A DNA stretch of 64,000 nt. Source: Pseudomonas citri (lineage in GTDB: Bacteria; Pseudomonadota; Gammaproteobacteria; Pseudomonadales; Pseudomonadaceae). The notes under the pieces were generated by a model, which was not told the DNA's origin, made no database searches, and saw nothing but the letters and a program-made list of their open reading frames with translations. This document shows, in pieces, positions 27,668 through 35,422 of this stretch. Each line of letters opens with the position of its first letter. The first letter of the stretch is position 1. Position numbers and translations under genes: made by a program. The stretch spans positions 1-64,000 of the forward strand of contig NZ_JAODAB010000019.1 in NCBI RefSeq assembly GCF_025336485.1, given 5' to 3'.

Positions 27668-28381
27668 ATGCGTCGCGCCCTGCTCTTCGCCTGTGCTCTG
27701 TTTGCCTTGCCCCTGGCACAGGCAGCGGACCTTCAACCGTTCTCCGCCAGCTACACCGCCGACTGGAAACAGTTGCCCATGAGCGGCACCGCCGAACGCA
27801 GCCTGACCAAGGAAGCCAACGGCACCTGGAAGCTGAGTTTCAAGGCGTCGATGATGATCGCCAGCCTGACCGAAGAAAGCACCCTGACGCTGGACAAGGA
27901 CACCCTGCTGCCGCAGTCCTACCACTTCGAACGCGGTGGCCTGGGCAAAGCCAAGAAGGCCGACCTGGACTTCGACTGGAACGCCAAGATGGTCACCGGA
28001 GTCGATCGCGGCGATGCGGTCAAGTTGCCGCTCAACCGTGGCATGGTCGACAAGTCCACCTATCAGTTGGCCCTGCAACACGACGTGGCCAGCGGCAAGA
28101 AAAGCATGAGCTATCAGGTGGTCGATGATGGCGAAGTCGATACCTACGACTTCCGCGTGCTGGGTTCGGAAAAGGTCGACACCAAGGCTGGCCAGATCGA
28201 CGCGATCAAGGTCGAACGCGTACGTGACCCGACACAAAGCAAACGCATCACCGTGCTCTGGTTCGCCAAGGACTGGGACTACCTGCTGGTGCGCCTGCAA
28301 CAGGTCGAGACCGACGGCAAGGAGTACAACATCATGCTCCTGGACGGTACGGTCAATGGCAAGGCCGTGAAAGGCAGCTGA
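27668..28381 (+). CDS. DUF3108 domain protein, exported
   Basis: The 237-residue precursor has a signal peptide, MRRALLFACALFALPLAQA, and a DUF3108 body: FSASYTADWKQLPMSGTAER, YHFERGGLGKAKKADLDFDW, and WFAKDWDYLLVRLQQVETDG near the end. The family is periplasmic with a beta-rich fold and no established role. It starts 8 bases after purN with GGAG just before the ATG, so it is transcribed with purMN, and it ends at an intrinsic terminator. Confidence 0.88.
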   Translation: MRRALLFACALFALPLAQAADLQPFSASYTADWKQLPMSGTAERSLTKEANGTWKLSFKASMMIASLTEESTLTLDKDTLLPQSYHFERGGLGKAKKADLDFDWNAKMVTGVDRGDAVKLPLNRGMVDKSTYQLALQHDVASGKKSMSYQVVDDGEVDTYDFRVLGSEKVDTKAGQIDAIKVERVRDPTQSKRITVLWFAKDWDYLLVRLQQVETDGKEYNIMLLDGTVNGKAVKGS

Positions 28382-28399
28382 TCAGCACCGATCTCACGA

Positions 28400-28425
28400 A
28401 GCCCCGCAAATGTGGGGCTTTTTCT
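28400..28425 (+). terminator. Intrinsic terminator of purMN-DUF3108 operon
   Basis: Stem agccccgca/tgtggggct followed by TTTTTC, starting 18 bases after the DUF3108 stop. It is a good rho-independent terminator on the plus strand. Confidence 0.85.
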
Positions 28426-28655
28426 TGCCAAAATGCCACACATCGAGCGCCTTTGCGGGGGCCGTCACCTACATGAAACCTTCTTCACAAACCCCACCTG
28501 CGACCTAACGCCGCGCACCGCCTGGCCCACGGGCGACTCGTGATCGTCATGAAAACTTCTTAACCCGCCGAAGCATTTACTTAGCACGCTATCCAAACCT
28601 ATAACAAAGTCCTGCACACGCCTTGCTGCAGATAATAGAGATGGGAGTTTGCGAG

Positions 28656-28850
28656 ATGACTGTGAAAGTAACTGAACGCGACGACGCTCATATGTCCCAT
28701 GAAGGTATTGCCGCCGGTATCCGGATCTGGGATGTGCATCAGCAAGATCTGCTGGTGGGGATGTTCCATTCGGAGACGGACGCCCATAGCTACAAGGCTG
28801 AACTGGAGCGCGAAGAGAGGTTGCGCTCGCGTGAGATGGCGGAGTCCTGA
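28656..28850 (+). CDS. Small unknown protein, 64 aa
   Basis: The start is ATG 28656, preceded by GGGAG about 10 bases upstream; an in-frame ATG at 28641 lies before that site. The product (MTVKVTERDDAHMSHEGIA...) is soluble and charged, with GIAAGIRIWDVHQQDLLVGM followed by an amphipathic Lys/Glu/Arg-rich C-terminal helix (AELEREERLRSREMAES). No family recognised. It has its own upstream region of about 230 bases with no other gene. A REP pair follows directly. Confidence 0.6.
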   Translation: MTVKVTERDDAHMSHEGIAAGIRIWDVHQQDLLVGMFHSETDAHSYKAELEREERLRSREMAES

Positions 28851-28879
28851 ACGCCCCCCTATGGGAGGAACGAGAAACC

Positions 28880-29000
28880 TGTGGCGAGGGAGCTTGCTCC
28901 CGCTGGGCCGGTCCGCGTTCGGGCGTAGCAGCCCTTTTTTGTGAGCGCTTCGCACTGGTGCGCCAGCCCGGTCAAGCGGGAGCAAGCTCCCTCGCCACGG
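28880..29000. repeat. REP-type inverted pair
   Basis: GTGGCGAGGGAGCTTGCTCC (28881) reappears inverted as GGGAGCAAGCTCCCTCGCCAC ending at 28999, about 80 bases apart. This is the Pseudomonas REP doublet arrangement, in the gap between convergent genes. Confidence 0.85.
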
Positions 29001-29023
29001 TTTGTTTTTTCAGGTTGCCAGCG

Positions 29024-29563
29024 CTACCACATCAAATCATCCGGAATCTGATACGCCGCGTACGGATCATCGGCATCCACTTCTTCGGTCTGGGTGTTGA
29101 GCTGGACGATCCGCTTGGGATCGCGCTCCTGGATCTTCAGCGCGGCTTCGCGCGGGATCACTTCGTAGCCGCCGGCATGGTGGACGATCGCCAGCGAACC
29201 GCTACTCAGCTTGTTGCGCATCAGGGTGTTGACCGAGATACGCTTGACCTTCTTGTCGTCGACGAAGTTGTAATAATCTTCGGTGGTCAGCTTCGGCAGG
29301 CGCGAGACTTCGATCAATTGCTTGATCTGCGCAGCCCGTGCTTTCTGCTCGGCCTTCTCTTGCTGCTGGCGGTTGAGCTCCTGATCGCGCTTGACCTTCT
29401 CGGCCATGGCTTCCTGGGCCGCACGCTGCTGGGAATCGTCCAGCTCGATCTGGCCTTTGTGGGCCAGGCGCTGCTGCTTCTGTTTCTCTTTGCTGACCTG
29501 CTTGGCCTGCTTTTGGTTGACCAGCCCGGCTTTGAGCAATTGGTCGCGAAGGGAAAGGCTCAT
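29024..29563 (-). CDS. DUF2058 family protein (YaiL-like)
   Basis: The 179-residue protein starts MSLSLRDQLLKAGLVNQKQA, the family's conserved beginning. Residues 20-100 are a Lys/Glu/Gln-rich predicted coiled coil (KEKQKQQRLAHKGQ...), and the C-terminal part contains YYNFVDDKKVKRISVN and DDPYAAYQIPDDLMW. The family is described as nucleoid- or nucleotide-associated without a settled role. It starts 26 bases after mazG on the same strand. Confidence 0.88.
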   Translation of the reverse strand: MSLSLRDQLLKAGLVNQKQAKQVSKEKQKQQRLAHKGQIELDDSQQRAAQEAMAEKVKRDQELNRQQQEKAEQKARAAQIKQLIEVSRLPKLTTEDYYNFVDDKKVKRISVNTLMRNKLSSGSLAIVHHAGGYEVIPREAALKIQERDPKRIVQLNTQTEEVDADDPYAAYQIPDDLMW

Positions 29564-29589
29564 GGTGCTTACTCACTTAGGCAACGGCC

Positions 29590-30423
29590 TCAGCCACAGC
29601 TGGGCAAATTCTTTTCCTGACGTTTGGCTTCGCCCCACAAGGCGTCCAATTCTTCGAGGGTGCAATCTTCCATGGGACGATGGGTGTCGCGCAATGCCTG
29701 TTCGATAAATCGGAAACGTCGCTCGAACTTTCCATTGGCGCCCCGCAGGGCGGTTTCCGGATCGACTTTCAGATGCCGGGCCAGATTCACCACGCTGAAC
29801 AGCAGATCGCCGATCTCGTCGCTGATGGCCGCCGGATCGTTGTCGGCCATGGCTTCGAGTACTTCGTCCAACTCCTCGCGAACCTTGTCCAGCACCGGCA
29901 ACGGGCCTGGCCAGTCGAAACCGACCTGGCCGGCACGCTTTTGCAGCTTCGCCGAGCGGGATAACGCCGGCAGCGCCGCCGGCACATCGTCGAGCAACGA
30001 CAACTGTTCCGGAGCCGAGGCTTTTTCGGCCCGCTCCTCTGCCTTGATCTCCTCCCAGCGATGCTTGACTTGCTCTTCGCTCAGGCGCGGGGTGTCCACA
30101 GGTGCATAAAGGTCACCGGTAGGAAACACATGGGGATGGCGACGGATCAGCTTGCGGGTAATGCTGTCGACCACGCCGGCGAATTCGAAGCGGTTTTCTT
30201 CCCGGGCCAGCTGGCTGTAATACACCACCTGGAACAACAGGTCGCCCAACTCGCCCTGCAAGTGATCGAAATCACCGCGCTCGATAGCGTCGGCCACTTC
30301 GTAGGCTTCTTCCAGGGTATGGGGGACGATGGTGGCGTAGGTTTGCTTGATATCCCACGGGCAGCCGTACTGCAGGTCACGCAGGCGGCTCATCAGGTGG
30401 AGCAGGTCTTCGAGGCTGTACAT
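29590..30423 (-). CDS. mazG: Nucleoside triphosphate pyrophosphohydrolase MazG
   Basis: Hydrolyses NTPs and dNTPs to monophosphates and removes abnormal nucleotides; in E. coli it also lowers ppGpp. The 277-residue protein has tandem MazG domains: first around residues 25-100 with CPWDIKQTYATI, LEEAYEVADAIERGD and LGDLLFQVVYYSQLA, second around 190-260 with REELDEVLEAM and ISDEIGDLLFSVVNLARH. ATG 30423 gives the standard MYSLEDLLHLM start. Its location just downstream of relA, across a REP pair, fits a shared stringent-response context. Confidence 0.96.
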   Translation of the reverse strand: MYSLEDLLHLMSRLRDLQYGCPWDIKQTYATIVPHTLEEAYEVADAIERGDFDHLQGELGDLLFQVVYYSQLAREENRFEFAGVVDSITRKLIRRHPHVFPTGDLYAPVDTPRLSEEQVKHRWEEIKAEERAEKASAPEQLSLLDDVPAALPALSRSAKLQKRAGQVGFDWPGPLPVLDKVREELDEVLEAMADNDPAAISDEIGDLLFSVVNLARHLKVDPETALRGANGKFERRFRFIEQALRDTHRPMEDCTLEELDALWGEAKRQEKNLPSCG

Positions 30424-30448
30424 CAATCCATCCCATCCAATAAATCCC

Positions 30449-30537
30449 TGTAGGAGCGAGCTTGCTCGCGATGGCGCCTTTTCAGTCACTGCATCTTTGA
30501 CTGCCAGACCCTCATCGCGAGCAAGCTCGCTCCCACA
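30449..30537. repeat. REP doublet between relA and mazG
   Basis: TGTAGGAGCGAGCTTGCTCG at 30450 is mirrored by CGCGAGCAAGCTCGCTCCCA ending near 30535, with about 45 bases between. It sits in the relA-mazG gap and could terminate or stabilise the relA transcript. Confidence 0.88.
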
Positions 30538-30557
30538 TTTTTGACCGCGTCGGACCT

Positions 30558-32804
30558 TTAACCCGGCGTGCGGTTACGCCGGGTCTCGATGATGTTCGGC
30601 AACTGGGAAATCCGTCCCAGCAACCGCCCCAGGGCATCCAGCCCCGGGATCTCGATAGTCAGGGACATCAGCGCGGTGTTGTCCTCCTTGTTCGACCGGG
30701 TATTGACCGCCAGCACGTTGATCCGCTCGTTCAGCAGCACCTGGGACACGTCACGCAGCAGGCCGGAACGGTCGTAGGCGCGGATGACGATGTCCACCGG
30801 ATAGGTGAGCACCGGCACCGGGCCCCAGCTGACCTGGATGATCCGCTCCGGCTCACGAGCAGCCAGTTGCAGCGCCGAGGCGCAGTCCTGGCGGTGAATG
30901 CTCACGCCACGGCCCTGGGTGATGTAGCCGACGATCGCATCCCCCGGCAACGGCTGGCAGCAACCCGCCATCTGGGTCAGCAGGTTACCCACGCCCTGGA
31001 TCTGGATGTCGCCACGCTTGCCCGGCTTGTAGCCGGCGGCCTTGCGGGGAATCAGTTCCAGTTGCTCGTTGCCACGCTCCGGCTCCACCAGTTGCTGGGC
31101 CAGGTTGACCAGTTGCGCCAGGCGCAAATCGCCGGCCCCCAGGGCGGCGAACAGGTCCTCGGCGGTCTTCATGTTGGCCTTCTCGGCCAGCTTGTCGAAA
31201 TCCACCTGTGGCAGGCCCAGGCGATTGAGCTCGCGCTCGAGCAGGGTCTTGCCGGCAGCGACGTTCTGGTCGCGAGCCTGCAACTTGAACCAGTGGACGA
31301 TCTTCGCCCGCGCCCGCGAGGTGGTGATGTAGCCCAGGTTCGGGTTCAGCCAGTCGCGGCTCGGCGTGCCGTGCTTGCTGGTGATGATCTCGACCTGCTC
31401 ACCGGTCTGCAGGCTGTAGTTGAGCGGCACGATCCGCCCGTTGATCTTGGCGCCACGGCAGTTGTGGCCGATCTCGGTGTGGACCCGGTACGCGAAGTCC
31501 AGCGGCGTCGCGCCCTTGGGCAGGTCGATGGCGTGGCCGTCGGGGGTGAAGATGTAGACCCGGTCCGGCTCGATGTCGACCCGCAGTTGCTCGGCCAGGC
31601 CACCGATGTCACCCAGCTCCTCATGCCACTCGAGCACCTGGCGCAGCCAGGAGATTTTTTCTTCGTAATGGTTGGAGCCGGACTTGACGTCGGTGCCCTT
31701 GTATTTCCAGTGGGCGCAGACGCCCAGCTCGGCCTCCTCGTGCATGGCGTGGGTGCGGATCTGCACTTCCAGCACCTTGCCTTCCGGACCGATCACCGCG
31801 GTGTGCAGCGAGCGATAGCCGTTTTCCTTCGGGTTGGCGATGTAGTCGTCGAACTCCTTGGGAATGTGCCGCCACAAGGTGTGGACAATCCCCAGCGCGG
31901 TGTAGCAGTCGCGCATTTCCGGCACCAGGACCCGAACGGCGCGAACGTCGTAGATCTGGCTGAATTCCAGACCCTTGCGCTGCATTTTGCGCCAGATGGA
32001 ATAAATGTGCTTGGCCCGGCCGCTGATGTCGGCCTCCACCCCCGTGGCTTGCAGTTCTTCGCGCAGCTGGGTCATCACGTCGGTGATGAAGCGCTCGCGG
32101 TCCAGCCGCCGCTCATGCAACAGCTTGGCGATCTGCTTGTACTGGTCGGGCTCCAGGTAGCGGAAGGACAGGTCCTCCAGCTCCCACTTGATGTGGCCGA
32201 TACCGAGGCGGTGGGCCAGGGGCGCGTAGATGTCGAACACTTCGCGGGCCACGCGATGGCGTTTTTCGTCATCAGCGGATTTCACGGCGCGGATCGCGCA
32301 GGTCCGTTCGGCCAGCTTGATCAGCGCGACGCGCACGTCGTCGACCATCGCCACCAGCATCTTGCGCAGGTTTTCCACCTGGCCCTGCGTGCCCAGGACC
32401 ATGGAGTGCCGCGGACTGAGGCTGGCGCTGATGGCCGCCATGCGTAGTACGCCGTCGATCAACTTGGCGACCACCGCACCAAAGCGTTGGCTGACCACCG
32501 GCAACGGGATCTGCCCTTCGCGGACACCGCGATACAGGACGGCGGCCACCAGCGAATCCTGGTCGAGCTTGAGGTCGGCGAGAATTTCGGCGATCTCAAG
32601 GCCCATCCGGAAACTCGAGGCGCCTTCGGACCACAGGTTCTTCGCCGCGTTGTGCTGCTGTTCGGCCTCGCGAGCGAACTCGCAGGCTTCTTTCAAGGCT
32701 TCACGATCCAGTGCCATGTCGATACTGACCGTGTGATCGAGCCAAGCCTCGAGATTGATACTGCCGTCGGTGTTGATCGGCTGGTGTGCTCTCACCTGTA
32801 CCAT
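30558..32804 (-). CDS. relA: (p)ppGpp synthetase RelA
   Basis: Ribosome-associated alarmone synthetase that makes (p)ppGpp on amino-acid starvation. The 748-residue protein has the usual long-RSH order: N-terminal HD-like region (about 50-200), synthetase domain (about 240-350) with RAVRVLVPEMRDCYTALGIV and NPKENGYRSLHTAVIGP, TGS domain (about 405-465) with VYIFTPDGHAIDLPKGAT, and a C-terminal ACT domain. The hydrolase region lacks an HDxxED catalytic motif (SLSPRHSMVLGTQGQ appears where activity would be lost), which is normal for monofunctional RelA; a SpoT must be elsewhere. ATG 32804 is the likely start (MVQVRAHQP). Confidence 0.97.
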   Translation of the reverse strand: MVQVRAHQPINTDGSINLEAWLDHTVSIDMALDREALKEACEFAREAEQQHNAAKNLWSEGASSFRMGLEIAEILADLKLDQDSLVAAVLYRGVREGQIPLPVVSQRFGAVVAKLIDGVLRMAAISASLSPRHSMVLGTQGQVENLRKMLVAMVDDVRVALIKLAERTCAIRAVKSADDEKRHRVAREVFDIYAPLAHRLGIGHIKWELEDLSFRYLEPDQYKQIAKLLHERRLDRERFITDVMTQLREELQATGVEADISGRAKHIYSIWRKMQRKGLEFSQIYDVRAVRVLVPEMRDCYTALGIVHTLWRHIPKEFDDYIANPKENGYRSLHTAVIGPEGKVLEVQIRTHAMHEEAELGVCAHWKYKGTDVKSGSNHYEEKISWLRQVLEWHEELGDIGGLAEQLRVDIEPDRVYIFTPDGHAIDLPKGATPLDFAYRVHTEIGHNCRGAKINGRIVPLNYSLQTGEQVEIITSKHGTPSRDWLNPNLGYITTSRARAKIVHWFKLQARDQNVAAGKTLLERELNRLGLPQVDFDKLAEKANMKTAEDLFAALGAGDLRLAQLVNLAQQLVEPERGNEQLELIPRKAAGYKPGKRGDIQIQGVGNLLTQMAGCCQPLPGDAIVGYITQGRGVSIHRQDCASALQLAAREPERIIQVSWGPVPVLTYPVDIVIRAYDRSGLLRDVSQVLLNERINVLAVNTRSNKEDNTALMSLTIEIPGLDALGRLLGRISQLPNIIETRRNRTPG

Positions 32805-32904
32805 CTTTACTTACCTTCCCTACGACGCAGATTCAATGCGTCAGCATCGCTGACCTTCGTTGCCCGTGTTTGCGCCCAGGGCTGTGGCGGTGGACACGAA
32901 CGGG

Positions 32905-34275
32905 TCAGTCGGACAAGCCATCCTGGCTCGCTTCAAATAACGCCATGGCCTCGACATGCGCCGTCTGAGGAAACATATCGAGAATCCCGGCACGTTTTAA
33001 CCGGTAGCCCTGCTTGATCAATTCGACCGTGTCCCGCGCCAAAGTTGCCGGGTTGCACGATACGTATACCAAACGCCTGGCGCCCAGGGACGCCAGCTTG
33101 CGTACCACCTCGTAAGCACCGTCACGGGGTGGGTCCAAGAGTACCGCAGAAAAGCCTTCGCCGATCCATTGCGCCCCTTCAAGCGGCTGGGATAAATCGG
33201 CCTGAAAAAAAGCAGTGTTATGCAAATTGTTACTGACGGCATTGGCCGCTGCGCGATCCACCATGGTCTGCACGCCTTCCACCGCCACGACCTCACGCAC
33301 GCGCTGTGCCAGCGGCAAGGCGAAGTTGCCCAGCCCACAGAACAGATCCAGCACCCGCTCCTCGGGTTGGGGCGCCAGCCATTGCAAGGCCTGGGCGATC
33401 ATTGCTTCGTTGACCCCGGCGTTCACCTGGATGAAATCCCCCGGCCGGTAAGCCAGGTCCAGGTCCCAGGTTGGCAAGCGATAACCCAGGGTCTGTCCGC
33501 GATCGACCGGTTGCGGCTCACCTTCGCCGTGCAACCACAACTGCGCTTGATGAGCGGCGCAGAAATCCTTGAGGATCGTCAGGTCCGCGTCCGACAGCGG
33601 CGCCATGTGCCGCAACAACACGGCCAGGGACGAGCCGGCGAACAGTTCCACATGCCCCAGCGCCTGGGGTTTGCTCAAGCGCCGGAGCATATCCGGCAGT
33701 TGGGTCATGATCGGTTGCAAGGGCTGTACCAGCACCGGGCAATCGCCGATGGCGATAATGTCCTGGCTGCCGACTGCGCGGAAACCCACCTCGAGCTTTT
33801 TCGCTTTCTGGTCCCAACGCACCGCCACGCGGGCGCGACGCCGGTAGCCGAACTCCGGCCCGCTCAATGGCGCAGCCCATTGCTCCGGCTCCACACCGGC
33901 CACCCGCGACAACTGCTCGGCGAGCATGCGCTGCTTCAGGGCAAGCTGTTCATCATGGGGCACATGCTGGACGCTGCAACCGCCGCAACGACCGGCGTGG
34001 ACGCACGGTGCCGGGCGACGCAATTCACTGGGCACCAACACCCGCTCGGTACGCGCCTCGACCACTTTGCCGTGGGCGCCAAGCACCCGGGCCTCGACCT
34101 CTTCGCCGGCCAGGGCGCCGATGACAAACCAGGTTCGGCCCTCGACAAAGGCAATGCCGCGACCGTCATTGGCCAGGCGTTCGATGGTCAAGCGCTGTTT
34201 CTTGCCTGTGGGCACTTGTGGCGCCCGGCTTCCGCCGCTGGGCTGGAAGCGCAGGCCTCGTTCATGCTTGGCCAT
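32905..34275 (-). CDS. rlmD: 23S rRNA (uracil-1939 C5) methyltransferase
   Basis: SAM-dependent m5U1939 methyltransferase. The 456-residue protein has an N-terminal TRAM domain (LTIERLANDGRGIAFVEGRT), the 4Fe-4S cysteine motif CVHAGRCGGCSVQH (about residues 92-105) and the class I MTase part with VLDLFCGLGNFALPLA, LLDPPRDGAYE and VYVSCNPATLARD containing the nucleophilic Cys. It starts where cysM stops (TGATG, one shared base), so the two are translated as a pair, and relA follows 100 bases later. Confidence 0.96.
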   Translation of the reverse strand: MAKHERGLRFQPSGGSRAPQVPTGKKQRLTIERLANDGRGIAFVEGRTWFVIGALAGEEVEARVLGAHGKVVEARTERVLVPSELRRPAPCVHAGRCGGCSVQHVPHDEQLALKQRMLAEQLSRVAGVEPEQWAAPLSGPEFGYRRRARVAVRWDQKAKKLEVGFRAVGSQDIIAIGDCPVLVQPLQPIMTQLPDMLRRLSKPQALGHVELFAGSSLAVLLRHMAPLSDADLTILKDFCAAHQAQLWLHGEGEPQPVDRGQTLGYRLPTWDLDLAYRPGDFIQVNAGVNEAMIAQALQWLAPQPEERVLDLFCGLGNFALPLAQRVREVVAVEGVQTMVDRAAANAVSNNLHNTAFFQADLSQPLEGAQWIGEGFSAVLLDPPRDGAYEVVRKLASLGARRLVYVSCNPATLARDTVELIKQGYRLKRAGILDMFPQTAHVEAMALFEASQDGLSD

Positions 34276-35177
34276 CAGTTGGGTGCGTCAAAAATGCCGG
34301 TCGACAGGTAGCGGTCGCCGCGGTCGCAGATGATCGCGACGATCACCGCATTCTCGACTTCCTTGGACAGGCGCAGCATGCCCGCCACGGCACCGCCCGA
34401 GGACACGCCGCAGAAGATGCCTTCCTCACGCGCCAGGCGACGGGTCACGTCCTCGGCTTCGGCCTGGGCCATATCGATGATGCGGTCCACGCGCTCGGCC
34501 TGGTAGATCTTCGGCAGGTACTCCTCGGGCCAGCGGCGGATGCCCGGGATAGCCGCGCCTTCCATCGGTTGCAAGCCGATGATCTGCACGTTCGGGTTCT
34601 GTTCTTTCAAATAGCGCGAAGTGCCCATGATGGTGCCGGTGGTGCCCATCGAGCTGACGAAATGGGTGATGGTGCCGTGGGTCTGGCGCCAGATCTCCGG
34701 GCCGGTGGTGGTGTAGTGGGCCTCGGGATTGTCGCCGTTGGCGAACTGGTCCAGCACCTTGCCACGCCCCTCGGCCTGCATCCGCTCGGCCAGGTCACGG
34801 GCGCCTTCCATGCCTTCTTCCTGGGTCACCAAGATCAGCTCGGCACCGTAGGCCGTCATGGCCGCCTTGCGCTCGGCGCTGGAATTGTCGGGCATGATCA
34901 GGATCATCTTGTAGCCCTTGATCGCGGCCGCCATCGCCAGGGCGATACCGGTATTGCCGGAGGTCGCTTCGATCAGCGTATCGCCGGGCTGGATCTGCCC
35001 GCGCAACTCGCCACGGGTGATCATCGACAGCGCCGGCCGGTCCTTGACCGAACCCGCCGGGTTATTCCCTTCGAGCTTGAGCAAAAGCGTATTGCTGGTG
35101 TCGCCAGGCAGGCGTTGCAAACGAACCAGCGGGGTGTTGCCGACGCAATCGGCGATGGTTGGGTACTGCAGAGTCAT
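34275..35177 (-). CDS. cysM: Cysteine synthase B
   Basis: PLP enzyme making cysteine (or S-sulfocysteine) from O-acetylserine. The 300-residue protein has NNPAGSVKDRPALSM with the PLP lysine at residue 45, SGNTGIALA phosphate-binding loop near 72-80, and GTTGTIMGTSRYL near 175-187. The start is MTLQYPTIADCVGNTPLVRL; further upstream codons lie in the divergent promoter region. Divergent from gacS with about 245 bases between them, and translationally coupled to rlmD. Confidence 0.97.
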   Translation of the reverse strand: MTLQYPTIADCVGNTPLVRLQRLPGDTSNTLLLKLEGNNPAGSVKDRPALSMITRGELRGQIQPGDTLIEATSGNTGIALAMAAAIKGYKMILIMPDNSSAERKAAMTAYGAELILVTQEEGMEGARDLAERMQAEGRGKVLDQFANGDNPEAHYTTTGPEIWRQTHGTITHFVSSMGTTGTIMGTSRYLKEQNPNVQIIGLQPMEGAAIPGIRRWPEEYLPKIYQAERVDRIIDMAQAEAEDVTRRLAREEGIFCGVSSGGAVAGMLRLSKEVENAVIVAIICDRGDRYLSTGIFDAPN

Positions 35178-35422
35178 GGCGTATTCGCAATCCGGACTGC
35201 GGGGGTGCCTATCATACCGGCAAACCCTGCCGGGCCATATCACGCAAAGTATGGTGGTTATGGCTTATGGGAATAAGCAAGGCGAAAGCCACCGGCCGAA
35301 CACGCTCATTGTGGCGACACGAATTTTACGAAGATTGCCCGCCTGCAAATCGCTACACTGCGCAGGTATTGCGTGCCGGATGCGCGCAACGTCAATCAGA
35401 CCGCTGGATGCAGGAGACAAGT

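Noticed and set aside
30867..32447. Long plus-strand reading frame antisense to relA
   Set aside because: Composition is typical of an antisense frame in GC-rich DNA, with no recognisable domain; relA is certain.
31900..32760. Missing HD hydrolase motif in RelA, suspected damage
   Set aside because: Loss of the hydrolase motif is normal for the monofunctional RelA lineage.
34218..35276. 352-codon plus-strand frame over cysM
   Set aside because: Fully antisense to cysM and the rlmD start; no supporting signals.
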